From Metallyticus violacea (taxonomy: Eukaryota > Arthropoda > Insecta > Mantodea > Metallyticidae), in assembly GCA_030762175.1 (NCBI GenBank), contig CM060830.1, positions 51,395,501 to 51,459,500 of the forward strand: a stretch of DNA of 64,000 nucleotides, written 5' to 3'. Every line of letters begins with the position of its first letter. The first letter of the stretch is position 1. Both the position numbers and the translations under genes were made by a program. The notes beneath the pieces were generated by a model. The model was not told where the DNA came from. It searched no databases and saw nothing but the letters and a program-made list of their open reading frames with translations. Positions 46,259 through 57,680 of this stretch are shown piece after piece.

Positions 46259-46475
46259 TTATGGGCATTCATTGATGAATTGTGGTGGAGCTTACTGGTT
46301 CCTAACTTTTGGGGGGGGGGGCTTTTATTATGGAGTTTTTTTTTTGTGAATTATTAAGAGCGCATTTCGCGTAATTTTTTTTAAAAAAAATTATAGTGCT
46401 TATTTGGTGGTTTAAGCTGGAGCGCATTGGAGCCTAAAATTATCGGGATTTTTTGTTTCTTTGTAAGCGTTTAAT

Positions 46476-46823
46476 GAGCCAGGAGAATTAGCCCTGAACT
46501 TTTTCACGTTTCAAGCAGGGTTTCTTACTCTTTAATAGTTTTCAAAATTAAAATTTCTTCATAGCCGGTTTTGAAGTTAAAAATAAATAACAACAACATT
46601 TGTTTGTACTTTAAATTTATGATTTATTACTCAATATTTCGGATAAAAATTAGAAACCACATTTATCAAACATACTTTTGTTATAGATCTTAAACAATTA
46701 GTTGGCACTTAGTCGGTTTTGAGACCTATTCCGAAGTTGTTGCGTCTGAACCTGCTTTCTTTGTCATAATTCTGCTATAGTTATCGCAGTTCACATCTGT
46801 TTGCCTGAGGGGTAAAAAATCGA
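46476..46823. other. Unassigned
   Basis: Nothing recognised. Confidence 0.35.
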
Positions 46824-47338
46824 TTATTGCAACTCTAACACATATGGAGCACTTGGGTACACTTTCTTTTCCAGCGAAGCAAAAAGTATGGCTTCTCCAG
46901 TTTTGACAAAACAGCAAGGTATATAGAAAACCTCTCGTCCCCGTTCAAGATTATTAACAATCACCACAGTAGAGCACCGCCACGGGTGGCCGAGGTCGTT
47001 AAGGCACGGACTCGTGAGCGGGAGGTCCGCGGTTCGAATCCCGCCAGGACCGTCCTCCCTGACTGGGGTTTTTTCCAGGTTTTCCTCAGTCTTCATAACT
47101 GGCAAATGCCGGGGAGGTACCTAAACTTAGGCCTGGAACGCTTCCTTCCTTAAAAAAAATATCCTTTCCCAATTTATCATTTCATCTCATGTATCATCAG
47201 TGTCCACCGCCTGTGGTGCCTCAGTAGTAAAAACGGGCGTTAAACACTACTCAAAAAAAAAAAAAAAACCACAGTAGAGCTGAGGAAAAGATGCTGACGT
47301 TTGTTCAGCCTATTCTGGAGTTTAGGCGCTAAAGGCAT
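46824..47338 (-). pseudogene. Short open frame split by a SINE B insertion
   Basis: If the SINE B and one copy of its 13-bp duplicated target are removed, the minus strand reads continuously for 69 codons from ATG (47336-47338) to TAA (46824-46826). The C-terminal part includes VFYIPCCFVKTGEAILFASL and ends in VLELQ. No family is recognised. A frame this short can occur by chance; what is notable is that it was open before the insertion. Confidence 0.3.
46976..47267 (+). mobile_element. SINE B, full-length, with perfect 13-bp target-site duplication
   Basis: The cleanest SINE B: head with A-box tggccgaggtcgttaaggc, B-box ggttcgaatcc, gccaggaccgtcc, ctgactggggttttttccag, caaatgccggggaggtacc, the terminal gtagtaaaaacgggcgttaa and a ~16-nt poly-A tail. 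The duplication accacagtagagc lies at 46963-46975 and 47268-47280. Young insertion. Confidence 0.97.
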
Positions 47339-47457
47339 TTACATGGAATTTCAGGAAGTTTTGACTCATTTGCAAATAAAAATTATATACTCTTGCCAAG
47401 AAGATTGTTTAAACAAAATGTGTTTTTGTTTTCATCCTACTCTTAACTGACTGCATT
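47281..47457. other. Unassigned flank
   Basis: Its first ~60 bp carry the upstream part of the interrupted open frame described above; otherwise nothing. Confidence 0.35.
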
Positions 47458-47920
47458 GTTTGGAATGGAAGAACATTTCGGTACTTCAGCCTTGCTCGTG
47501 GGCTGGCCGTTTGTGCATACACCAATCAGGGCACCTCCGGGATGAAGTGAGGTAGACAATGGGTTGCTAGGATCCATGGACGGTGAGGTACAGATATACA
47601 GGGGTCCCTAACAATGTTTCCAGATAAATAAACTCTCCCCTTTAAGGAGTTCCAACCCCTCAAAACGGTCGCTTCCATACTCTTTCCAAGGCTCAAGCCA
47701 CCATCGCATCGCACACAGCATCAGCCCACTCGCCTCCAACAGAACCAACGAAATGAAATGGGAGAGCGGAAAATTCTCTGAGTTTCATCCAGCATTCGCT
47801 AAAGTGACCAGAGGAAACCATGATAAACCGCAATGTCAGGTAGGCCAACCCAAGGGATTTAAACTGGGACCTCTCGATTGCGAATCCAAAGCCTTCCCAT
47901 CTGAACCATCCTCTCAATGA
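47458..47920 (-). mobile_element. SINE D, copy 2
   Basis: Minus-strand copy of the ~470-bp family. The tRNA-like head is at the high-coordinate end (ggttcagatgggaaggcttt, then ggtcccagtttaaatccc). Internal landmarks on the plus strand: gcaagccaccgt-like, cgaaatgaaatgggagagcgga, gtttccagataaa and gccttgctcgtgggctggcc. The minus-strand open frames here are shadows of the repeat. Confidence 0.78.
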
Positions 47921-49610
47921 CTGGGTAGAATTTCACGTATCTACAAAACAAACACTTTCATTTAGTAAGGGAGGAAATTATGTGGACATAAAAGGTTGAG
48001 TACAAAAATGGCCTGTCATTGAGATGACTAAAAAGTTCGTGAAATGAACCAGTTGTATACAGAAGAATGTGATGTTATTTTATAGTTGTATTGAAACGTT
48101 ATCATGTTCATAATTTAAGTTCGAGATTATTGCTTATAATAACTGTTAGTGGATAGTAGAAGAATAAAAATTCCAATTTGAAAATGGGAATTGCACACTG
48201 AAAATGCGTAACTGATTTATAGTATAATTAAAAAAAATGCATAAATCTTCAGCTAGAAAATGAAATTTACGGAAGCAGGAATCTTTCTAGAGTAGATAAT
48301 AATGATAATATTAATAATAATTACAATAAAGTATTTAACTACGATATTCGGCAGAGTGAGGTATTAAGTTCAGAAATTCAAGAGTGATTTGAATATTCCT
48401 GTGGAGTTTTAATTCAAATTTTTACCGGTTTATTGAGGAAGATCAGTTCTCTAAAAATAGCTCTCAAGATTCCCTTAACAAGATGCATAAAGTTCCCTTA
48501 TAGAGTAACAAAATATAAAAAATGCTCAAGAGAGCTAGAATTATTAAAGATCATTTATAGTGGGCGTATACAGGATTTTCAGAATATGTCCCTACCGCGC
48601 TTGCACGGAGTTTGCATCTCGGCAGCTCGGCGTCTGTACTCCAACACGACCATTTTGGTGGAACCATCCTCTACTGGAAAAAAAACAAACAAACAAACAA
48701 ACGCTAGGGGCGATTAAACATAGTGTCGCTGATGAAAGAAACCACTCACAATAACGCACACATGCCACGGGATCATCTTGTTGTACAATGGATGCGTATA
48801 CACTGGTAAGATTTGGGTTTATAAATTGTTATATGTGCAGAAGACACTGATACCCAAACTTGTGCTAATTACGATAGTGGTTTTGCTGGGAACGTTCAAG
48901 ATTTGCTCCAGTTTCGTCTAATTTGTCTCCTTTTAATACGGTACGTCTTTGTGTGTGTTTTTTATTTTGCACTTAACCAAGAGTGTCAGATTTATTCTCA
49001 AGATTCTGAAGTGCAGTTTTGGAGAGAGGCAATTGCTCAGTAAACATGCGAATAGATTCTACGTTTGTATTTGTAATAACATTTACACACAGAAATGCGT
49101 TGCTCTAAAGCCTTCGCAAACGAATGTAGATTGGGGATGCTCGAAAGGTCAAGGACAGGGAATGAGTGGGGAGGGGAGTTAACCTCATGCACCAAGCTTT
49201 TCTGACACCCTACTTTAGTTAATAAATAGAAGTTGCATAACCTTTATAAATTATTTTATTTTACTTTTCCTCTTAATGCTTTTTTCCCCCTTCTTTAAAG
49301 CACTTACAGATTCTCAAATAAATGTTTTCAACGAATATGAGCTATTATTATATGTGGCGAAAACTTATTCAGGTAAGGTATCGCCTTAACTGAATTTCTT
49401 CTACAACGTTCTAATGATTAAGGCCTGATGGTTTTCTTTGTCTGTCATGCCATATCCATGGAAATATAACCTGATAACTTCTCTATGACTTTTGTGTCAC
49501 CTTGCACTGACAAAATGGTTAAATAAGAGAAATAAATGTCTTACAAGTTTACAAGTAAATAATCTCTGCAGTATTCATCTGTTTCTGAAAGCTCTGATTT
49601 TGTTTCTGGC

Positions 49611-49717
49611 TGTTTATCCTGCAAACCCAACTTTAAGTCAAACGTTTGTCATTTGTCATTTTATGTTTATCCTGCAAACTTAACTTTAAGTCAAACGTTT
49701 GTCATTTGTCATTTTAT
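49611..49717 (+). repeat. 53-bp tandem duplication
   Basis: Two adjacent copies beginning tgtttatcctgcaaac and containing aactttaagtcaaacg and tttgtcatttgtcattttat; they differ at one or two positions, so the duplication is recent. Confidence 0.9.
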
Positions 49718-50149
49718 GGGCTATGCTTTTTTATGTTATGTATAGTACCAATTCAGCATATGTTTTTCCCTCTCTCAAATCAGAGTCCTGAAGAAGAACG
49801 TGAAAAGTTTTTATATTCCACTCTTAATGAATGACTAGTTCAAAGATTTAATAAAGAGGGGAAAATGCCACTAGCAGAAATCTGTGGAGTATATTATCTC
49901 AAAATTAAGATCTGCTATTTACGCTTTCAGGCATTACCTCATCTCAGCTCCGGACCCATAATAAAATTGTTTATTTTGTTTATTTCTATTCAAAATTGAA
50001 ACATGAATTAATATTTTGGGTTATGCTACGAAAGAGGGAAATTCAATTAATGTTTGATGAAAATAACAGAGATGTTAAGAGCCATTTCAAAAAATAAATA
50101 TCTGAATTTTCTTGTGAATATATACTTTCTGGTATGAGTTTCTGTGTTA

Positions 50150-50228
50150 AAAGACCCTGACTGGGGTCTTTTGGCAAGCTTATGTCTACGAGGCAAGTAT
50201 AGTTAGCGCTAGACCACCAGGACGAAAG
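50150..50228 (-). mobile_element. tRNA-like head fragment related to SINE A
   Basis: Minus strand reads gtcctggtggtctagcgcta then actatacttgcct, as in the SINE A A-box region; the body is absent. Adjacent is a 9-bp hairpin, aaaagaccc...gggtctttt. Confidence 0.55.
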
Positions 50229-51225
50229 GATAAACAAAGGAGAACTTTGGTTTAAATAAAAAATAGAAAATAAAAAACTACAAGAAATTGTAACGAAGGT
50301 GGTATGCGTGAGAGATTTAAAAGATAACGTTTTTGGAGGAAAATAAATACCAGGACTACAGATAGAGCAAGGCAAGGCATTTTCAATGAAGATGGAAGAC
50401 AAAATGGAATTGAATTGTGTATGGAAGGACTTCATTGGCCTAGATTATGAGTTGCCCACACCTAAAAACCACATCGGCATTTTTAAGATCTTTAGAACCT
50501 TTAGCCATGTGGATTTTTGTAATGGTATCGCACAGAAATTAATCGCAACCCTATTGAAATAACGGGTAAAGAAATTTGAGCATTAACAGTAAAAACTAAA
50601 CACCAGAAGCAAGCAGCTTGACTTTCAGATTGGAGCTATAACCATTAGCTACTTCTAGTCTCAAGCGTATTAACATAGGCGCCGTTGCGGTAGTCCAGCC
50701 AGCACATTAACAGCTGTGCCACGCTTTTGTACTCCAGCATGTCTGCAAAATTTCTGAACGACTTCATTTTCATGGCGCCATTTGAATAGCTGTGTTAAGT
50801 GCCGGAAAGATACCAAGTTCGATGATGCTTCAAGACAATTTACTTTTCAAAAACTCCAATAAATGTTTCACATTTGTTAATTCAAAACTACGGAAAAAAT
50901 AAGCTTATTAAGGATTTGATATGTCTCTGTATACCCATCATTTAACTCACTTCTACAGTTTCAGTCACATGCAATGTTTTTATAAACATTTTAGCATACT
51001 TCTCATTAATAAGTACTACACATTTAATTTTAAATGTCCTGATTATATGTTATTAAATAAATTATTTAATCTCAAACTCTTTATTACATAAGAAAAGTCA
51101 CAACAATTTTTTTATTTTACTTCATTTTGAAAAGTTACAATATGTAAAACGTAATAATATTCTTTGTTTAATGTAATATTCAAACAGTCAAACATTTATG
51201 CAAAATTATTCCTCCGTTAAGTGTG

Positions 51226-51230
<5 letters not shown>

Positions 51231-51279
<49 letters not shown>
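51231..51279. repeat. (TA)n microsatellite
   Basis: About 24 uninterrupted units. Confidence 0.95.
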
Positions 51280-51282
<3 letters not shown>

Positions 51283-51600
51283 GCGTTCTTCATAATGACC
51301 AGGGTTTAAAGAGACGACAAAAGAATGTTTTGTGATAAAATGAATGCCTAAATGAACCCGAAGCCCACAACGCTTAAAGTTACCTGGTATTCGCCTTTCA
51401 GGGTGAAGAAATAAAGGAAAACTTAACTCTGACAACTGACATGAGATTGGAATACGGCACGTGCAGATTTGCAGGCAGACACGCTGACCTTAAGGCCCCG
51501 GAGGCTGTCAAAATATAGTGATACACAAAGAATCAATGCAGAATGGAAGGGAACATTATCATCATTATTATTGCATATTTAGTAGTTTTAATAATAAAAA

Positions 51601-52118
51601 GTTATTGAAGATTTACAGGGAGTTAAAGAAATAATGGCGTTAAACCCTATTAAAACAAACAAACAATGGAGTAAGGAAAAAATACGTGGAATTACGAGAC
51701 AGAATGGTGAGGAAAGAATTGCATGTGCTAGAACATATGTAATGAAATTGAAAGGTTTAAGAGGAGGAAAGAATTTAGAGGAATGTCCAATGTGTGGAAT
51801 GAAAGAAAATTATTGGCATACTATTCTCGAATGTGAAGAAAATAATAAGAGAAAAATTAAGGATCGGGGATGGACCAATCTACCTACAGAAATAATAGGG
51901 AAAAGGATATCGAATATGTTATCATAGAAATTGGTGCCTGTTTAGGTAAAGTAAAAAGTAAATAGTTGAGGAATGTAAATAAGTAAGGGGAAACAGAGCT
52001 TTTAGAAAATTAATTAAAAATAGAAATTAATAGGGCATGGTATACGTGTAGCGGAGTAACCACAGTGTTGAAATTTACTGGGTCATTGGATTAGTTAACA
52101 ACTCATGAGTTCGAGTAT

Positions 52119-52153
<35 letters not shown>

Positions 52154-52380
52154 GTAGTTAATGCGAAGATCGTTTTTGTTTTGTTTCTTTTTTAAAGTAG
52201 AAGTTAGTGTTTATCAGTGTAAATGAATATAACAACATATGTAGTTGTAGAACTATATGGAAAGAACAAAGGGTAAATATTACATAAATTGTATCTTGGC
52301 GGGAGCTATATACGTAAAAAAATTCTATATAAACTCGAAATAAATGTATAGTGTATTTGATAATTATTGACTGATGAATT
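51601..52380 (+). mobile_element. LINE C-terminal fragment with zinc-knuckle
   Basis: The 97-codon frame (51634-51927) ends with a basic region: ACARTYVMKLKGLRGGKNLE, then CPMCGMKENYWHTILEC. The C-x2-C...H-x4-C knuckle is typical of the C-terminus of R1/Jockey-type non-LTR retrotransposons, where it follows the RNase-H-like region. The reverse transcriptase upstream is missing, as in 5'-truncated LINE insertions. The following AT-rich 450 bp may be the 3' untranslated region. Confidence 0.65.
52117..52153. repeat. (TA)n microsatellite
   Basis: TA repeat with a TG interruption. Confidence 0.88.
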
Positions 52381-52686
52381 CAGAAAGAATTAAAACAGAA
52401 TAGGAGTTTAAAGGATAGCAATAATAAGGAAAATAAACCATAAAAAGAATGGAAGAATAATCCTCTGATAATGGGAAAGAATTATTTGAGGTGATGATTG
52501 ATTCTCTTGTCTTCAGAAATCCCAATAGGTACCGAAGACAGAGATTAGTAAGGTTTGTAAAGGATAGATAGGGGGTATTTTAATTACTTTCTTACTATTT
52601 AATTTGGTATTGTTTCAGAATTGGGAATAATTATGTTTAATTTATAATTTTGTAAAGAAATTTATTGTATTTCATTTCAAAGTCAA

Positions 52687-52746
52687 ATATTATTATTATT
52701 ATTATTATTATCATTATCATCATCATTATTATCATCATCATTATTA
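52687..52746. repeat. (ATT)/(ATC)n microsatellite
   Basis: Mixed trinucleotide array directly joined to a SINE A fragment at its right side. Confidence 0.9.
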
Positions 52747-52915
52747 AATTTTGCTCAGAAGCTTTTTCTTTCAGGCTTGCTATTCTTTTACGCCAGCACG
52801 TTTACGATACCTTTACTTCCAAGGATTTTACTTTACTTGGGATTTTTACGCCCTAAAAAGTTCATAGGCCCTGCTGACCATGTTTACAAGGCGAGTTCCC
52901 AAGTCCACCAGGATG
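52747..52915 (-). mobile_element. SINE A copy, diverged
   Basis: aaattttgctcagaagc, tctttcaggcttg, then gggatttttacgccc and ggccctgctgacc recall the family order on the minus strand, with deletions and many changes. The 3' end is replaced by the trinucleotide array. Confidence 0.75.
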
Positions 52916-53499
52916 GACAGACAACTCGCGTGATTTTATGGGGTGATTTCATGCTATAATTAGAACAATTTTTTCTAGTGTAATTTTGGCCATTGAAGTG
53001 TTGTTATGAAATAAAAGTAATGTTTGCGTTATCTTTTATGTGCAATTCATATATTCCGATTATAGTAACATAAAATTTAGTTACGTTTCAAGGGTTCCTA
53101 AACAGAGTATTCGAAAAGAATACTTTGTTTAAACTATATACATTGCATTGTATAATTAATTACATACATATGTTATGCAGAACATGAAATATTTATGTTT
53201 TAAATTATAAAGAACTCATTCATAGGAAAATTCTAGTTATATCAATTAAAACATTTATTATATGCAATAAACATCGTTAAAATGTGTGAAATATATTTTG
53301 CAAAACATAGTTTATATGCTGTCAAAGAAAATGCCTTTTCCTCACTAATAAATTCTTTTATAGAGTAATAGGACTTCTGTAAGAGAGTTTTATATTTTTA
53401 TCTGTCACAGAATAACAATAATAGATATTAATATTATAATTATTATTACAACACTAATAATAACAATGACTTGAAATTGTTTGTGGGATCATTAAATAT
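52916..53499. other. AT-rich, unassigned
   Basis: Nothing recognised. Confidence 0.35.
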
Positions 53500-54470
53500 T
53501 TTTACGTATTCATAATGCACTCCCTTTAGATAGCAAGATAAATTAGCAATGCGCCTTATGAAAATTTGTTTTTTGTCTAGTGTTGATACGTATTTTCATA
53601 AAGTATTTGAACTTATAAAGCACAGATATTTTCACAAGCAAATGTCAAAATATTAATTTTTTGAAATAGGTTCTTACATGAAGTTCTGTTGTTAGCATCA
53701 CAAATTATTCTAATTGTCTTCTTTTGTAGCATAAACATTCACTTTCTTTCGAAGGAATATTTCAAAATATTAATTCATATTTCAATATCGAATAGAAACA
53801 GCATAAAAGATAATTTTTAGTATAGATCTGGAACTGAAATGAAATAGTGCTGATAGCAGATCCAATTTTACAATTTGGGTGTTAAATTATTAATGTTTTT
53901 GCTGGAAACTATTATACTGGTGTCATAAACAAAAAAAACAGTAATAGCTATATTTTATTGCTAATAGCAGGCCATTAATGTAAATTGAAAGGATCAGAGG
54001 ATCCAGAATTGATTCATGTGGGATATCATGTTTCAAATCCCCCTTTCCTAAATAATATAATTCTTTTTATATGATGTATTTTATTTGAACCCTTTGTTTT
54101 CCGCTATACAGATATTATTTTCATTATTTATACCACAGTGGTTTAATTTTTCTCTTAGGAAAGCTTTGACTAGATCATAAAATTCCATCGACGTGTACTT
54201 TATTATTCAGTGCTATCACAACGTCATTTAGATTCGTTCTGGAATAAATCATATGTCCAAAATTAGCTGTTTTGAGATATTAACATTATTGTATTAAGGA
54301 AAGGTGGTTATATAGCCTGGCAGAGCTCATCAAGTGATATTTCTGTATGTTTTTATTGCAATAGATGCTTAGTATTCTCATTAAGTGCAGATTTTACATC
54401 CTTTAGCCAAACAGAAATCATTAATATCGCTATGTCTGTAAAACACAGTGATTTCTGTCAGAACCATGAC
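53500..54470 (-). mobile_element. LINE RT fragment, heavily decayed
   Basis: No open frame of length survives, but minus-strand translation shows RT order: FGHMIYSRTNLNDVVIALNN, DLVKAF (RT region with the catalytic-D motif family DLSKAF), then HDIPHESILDPLILSIYING (the PQGSILGPLLF..YINDL block), and near the C-terminus QKKTIRIICDANNRTSCKNL then FQKINILT. Stops are frequent. It resembles the same Jockey/CR1-like group as the other two LINE fragments. Confidence 0.7.
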
Positions 54471-55699
54471 GATTTGTAAAATTAAATGCCACAAAAATAA
54501 AAAATAAAAATAAAAAAGTAAAAGAAAAGAAAATAGAACAATTAACCCTTTGTTATTTTTTCACAATTCGAAGCGTTTTGCGATAAATCCCCTTGAAAAG
54601 TTTTATGTGAATCATTTACTGTCATAACTTTGATGTAAACAAAGATAAAAAAAATGAGCAACGCTAGTTAGGAACTTGTTTTCATAGTAAGGTTATGAAA
54701 ACAAACACAAACAAGTACCTGCAGTTGGTGCATTTTTAAAATTATAAATTAATCTTACAGAATATTAAGCAGCGTTGCCATATGTTGCAAGATAAAATAT
54801 TAATTTTTTCGAAAATCTTAAGTAATAGAGAAAAGGGTATTTAGTTTAACACGACGGATGGAGAAATGAAAAATATTGTACCTAATTATCCTAATATGTT
54901 TGATAGTTGTGGTTATTACTTAGCCACTCAATGTAAAACAAAACTTAAACAAAAATAAAATAATTTTATACGAACTATAAACTTACTGAATAGTATAAAA
55001 AAACAAACGTAAATTATTTAACACTTTGTAACTGCATTGGTTATTGATTCTGATATTCTCCAGTGGATGAACTATTGATTTTGAAGACTTGGAAAGTAGC
55101 TGCTGAAACCTCTGCTTCGCCCCTCCCCCACCCTAAAAAGGTTTTTCATGTTATTTAGAGGTACTTAATGATAACGTAATAAAGAAATACTGCCTTACCT
55201 CAGCTTCTAAACAATGTTGAGCGAGCTATTGTATTTTCACGTGTTTCGATACCACATACGTTCTCAGACTTCCTCCTTGCCTTGATCACAATCAATTATG
55301 GCACAAATGACAGTGAGAAGCCGCGACAGACGCTGATGCTGCATTCTTCACCACTTTAACTCGTTTTCTACATGAGCCTCTGTGCGAGTGAAAGTGGCCG
55401 CTGTAGGAGTCCGAAGAATATATTCGGCGTAGGGATCCTACCTCCACTTTCTTTTTCCTTGTTATCATCTTTAAGTGCGTGAGCTCTGTTGCGTGTTAAC
55501 GTTATTTGGTTTGATTTCTCCAACATCCGCAGTTGCTGCTGAACAAAAGGCAAACCAGCAACCGAATACAAGAATTCCTTTTTTTAATATCAAACATTTA
55601 GAATTTTAATTTTATTAAAACATTCTAATGATCACCAATGATCAATAATGGAATGTGTAATAGAAGGCGGAAGTGGCGCATATAAAATGATCTTTTAAT
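54471..55699. other. Unassigned
   Basis: A 67-codon minus-strand frame (55368-55571) is unrecognised. The rest is AT-rich. Confidence 0.35.
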
Positions 55700-55702
55700 G
55701 AA

Positions 55703-55890
55703 CTAATGAAACAAAATAGTGACTTTTCTAAACTTATTACAGAAAGGAGCATTCATATTAGGGCCATGGGTAAAACTTAAGTGAGCCCCGCTCCGATGGG
55801 GGGGTAACTTAGGAATTTTAAATATAATTTTTAGATATTTCAATACTTCTGAACAAATTAAACAACTTTTGTTTGAATTTTTTTTTATAA
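55703..55890 (-). repeat. Inverted repeat J, left arm
   Basis: Minus-strand reading: cagaagtattgaaatatcta, aaattcctaagttaccccc and acccatggccctaatatgaa; pairs with the right arm. Confidence 0.75.
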
Positions 55891-56444
55891 AATTAAATAT
55901 TGTTTGAAACAGCATTTACGAGTAAAGTTTGGAATATGAAAAAGAACTATTGGAAAGAAAAGATAATAATAACATTACCTCACTCTTATAAAAATGTTTT
56001 CCTAAGAATACGAGAAAAAATATGGTGTCGGCAAGATGGGGAACCACACACTTCTTAAGACTCCACGTGAATTATTAAACGACAAATTCCACGATAAATG
56101 GATTGGACATGCTGGGCCTGTTGTACGGCTACCCCGCTCACCTGATCTTAGACCCTTAGACCCATTTATGGGTCTAAGTTAAGCAAAAAAATCATGTCTA
56201 TAAAAAACAGTATGAATCATTGAATACCTTAAGTCTGTAGCACTAATCACTCCATGTATGACAGGAAATTTTACAGAAAATCTCAGAAAAAGAGTTGCTA
56301 AATGTTTATTGGGGCTTATTTTGAGCATTTAATAGAATGATGTAACCTAAAGGCTTGGGTTTTTAATATTTATATTTTATCTAAGGAGTATCTTTTTACG
56401 TCCCATAGATTCTCAAGATATCATTTTAGAAGAAAATTTTAAGT

Positions 56445-56635
56445 TATTTCAATTGCTTCATTTGTTGAGGACTTTCAAAATATCTAAAAATTATATCATT
56501 ATTTCATTTAAAATTACGAAATTACCCCCCCCCGAGCCCCATAAGGGAGCCCTCTTAGGTTTTGTGCATGGCGCTGTTATGACAATTCCTCCTGCAATAA
56601 GTTTGGGAAAAAAGCAGCATTTTGGACTTATCTGA
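56445..56635 (+). repeat. Inverted repeat J, right arm
   Basis: Plus-strand reading: actttcaaaatatctaaaaa, aaattacgaaattaccccc and gtgcatggcgctgttatgac; the translated frames of both arms contain KLPP and a FVHG/FTHG motif in matching positions. Confidence 0.75.
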
Positions 56636-56861
56636 GAGATATTAACACTTCATATGGGTCATTCTGTACATTGAATATGTGAGATACTACAAAAAGGAAG
56701 AGAATATTAAGCAAATGAAGATCTACAGGCAGTCTCGTTACACCTACACAAACAAAACGAGTAACAATATTTTATAGTTTTTTTTTTTTTAGAACTGAAA
56801 ATGAATTTAAGACATTCTTCTGTGATAGAAACCATTAATTATCAAAAGGCTCAGTTGCGCA

Positions 56862-56936
56862 AATCCAAATAATATTTACTCTGAAATAGAAAATGTAGCA
56901 GAGAGCTTATCCGAATATGCAAAAGATTATTTCGTC
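56862..56936 (+). repeat. 75-bp dispersed duplicate, copy 1
   Basis: About 90 percent identical by eye to 58500-58574: atccaaataa, aatgtagcagagag, cgaatatgcaaaagattatt and tcgtc are shared. Confidence 0.85.
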
Positions 56937-57409
56937 ACTCTCGTGGCAAAATCTATCGCCATTTTCCTCCCTTCCTCCTCGATCGAAAACATAATTAGAT
57001 AATTCTTGAACGGTTGCAAGCCCACATGGACGTATCTTTAAGTGTCGTGTTTCACGGGTATACCCAAAATCGCAGCTTATTTGACTTCATTGGCGATCTC
57101 TCCACTGATTCCTCGACGAATTTGCATTGTTCTCCTCTGGTGGAAGGGCTGCTCCTTCTTTCTTATTTTTTACATCAACCATGGAGAAGAATTGATGTTC
57201 CCATCTCAAAAGTGTTTGATTCAGAGGATGCTCCTTTGAAAACACCGAGGAAAGTCGCTGTGCGTTTTTTCAACATTCTTTCCTGTTTGATTGTTCATTC
57301 ACTCAACAACACTTTGCTCAATAGTGTATTTTGAAGTGTCAGCCATCATCTAGTTCATAGGATATGAAACAGAAACAACAATATACGTTTAGTATCATTT
57401 ACATCGGAC
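56937..57409. other. Unassigned; 106-codon open frame
   Basis: A plus-strand frame at 57014-57334 has no motif on either strand that I recognise; GC content is somewhat raised relative to the flanks. Confidence 0.35.
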
Positions 57410-57680
57410 TTTGTGACCTCTCTGTATTTGTGTAGTCAATCGTGCTAGTTTATGGTTATCCCGAGGCCCTGGATTCGATTCCCGGTAGGTCATACTGTCT
57501 GGATAATAGTTTTTTTCCCCGAATTTTTCCTTGCCCTGAGAAGGTGAATGTCACGATAGCTTTAATTCATGAATTCATTTCATTGCACTCATCCCTATAG
57601 GCTTCACATCTGTAGAATTCAGTCTACAGCTATAGACGTCGCAAGTAGATCAAGGCAGTTAAAACTACAATAAATAAAAC
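57410..57680 (+). mobile_element. SINE E candidate
   Basis: tRNA-like 3' half: atcccgaggccctggattcg with B-box ggattcgattcccgg, followed by a ccttgccctgagaaggtgaa block and an adenine-rich end (aaaactacaataaataaaac). No second copy was seen here, so this is tentative. Confidence 0.4.

Larger units (their letters stand above)
45465..46475 (+). repeat. Degenerate ~60-bp minisatellite with two subunit types
   Basis: About 1 kb made of roughly 14-15 diverged units. Type A carries ttatttggtgaattatgctg followed by gag-cattgg-gcctaa and a T-rich spacer ending tttttatag (clear at 45843, 45966, 46028, 46144, 46400). Type B replaces the ttatttgg start with a T run and carries gaattatgttagagcgcatt then tcgtgtaa (45755, 45925, 46095, 46350). 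A and B share the core ga-ttatg-t-gagcgcatt, so both derive from one ancestor. The T-rich slot is occupied in two units by long (ATT)n expansions and elsewhere by a 10-nt C run and an 11-nt G run. Confidence 0.8.
47921..51600. other. Long stretch without recognised genes
   Basis: Contains (AAAC)n at 48676-48700, a tandem 53-bp duplication (49611-49717), a SINE A head scrap (50150-50228) and a long (TA)n. Open frames at 48433-48717, 48949-49182 and 50043-50435 carry no motif I recognise. Confidence 0.4.
55700..56640. mobile_element. DNA transposon remnant with ~180-bp inverted repeats
   Basis: 55703-55890 and 56445-56635 are inverted copies of one another; both contain aaatatctaaaaattat, a poly-C run (acccccccc), catggc and aataagttt-g/aaaa. 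Between them, 56027-56340 translates on the plus strand to transposase-like pieces: WIGHAGPVVRLPRSPDLRPLD, which matches the (W)PxRSPDLxPLDxF block of Tc1/IS630-type transposases, preceded by a W-RQDGEPH-like piece. This suggests one element with long terminal or subterminal inverted repeats. The exact ends could not be fixed. Confidence 0.6.

Noticed and set aside
46976..47060. tRNA-Ser/Leu-like gene
   Set aside because: It is the head of SINE B with a full body, poly-A tail and target-site duplication.
56155..56178. Perfect 10-bp hairpin (cttagaccca / tgggtctaag) as a terminator or regulatory element
   Set aside because: It lies within a decayed transposase reading and most likely arose by mutation there.
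57014..57334. 106-codon frame as a possible gene
   Set aside because: No motif on either strand, no splice context, and no conservation evidence available.
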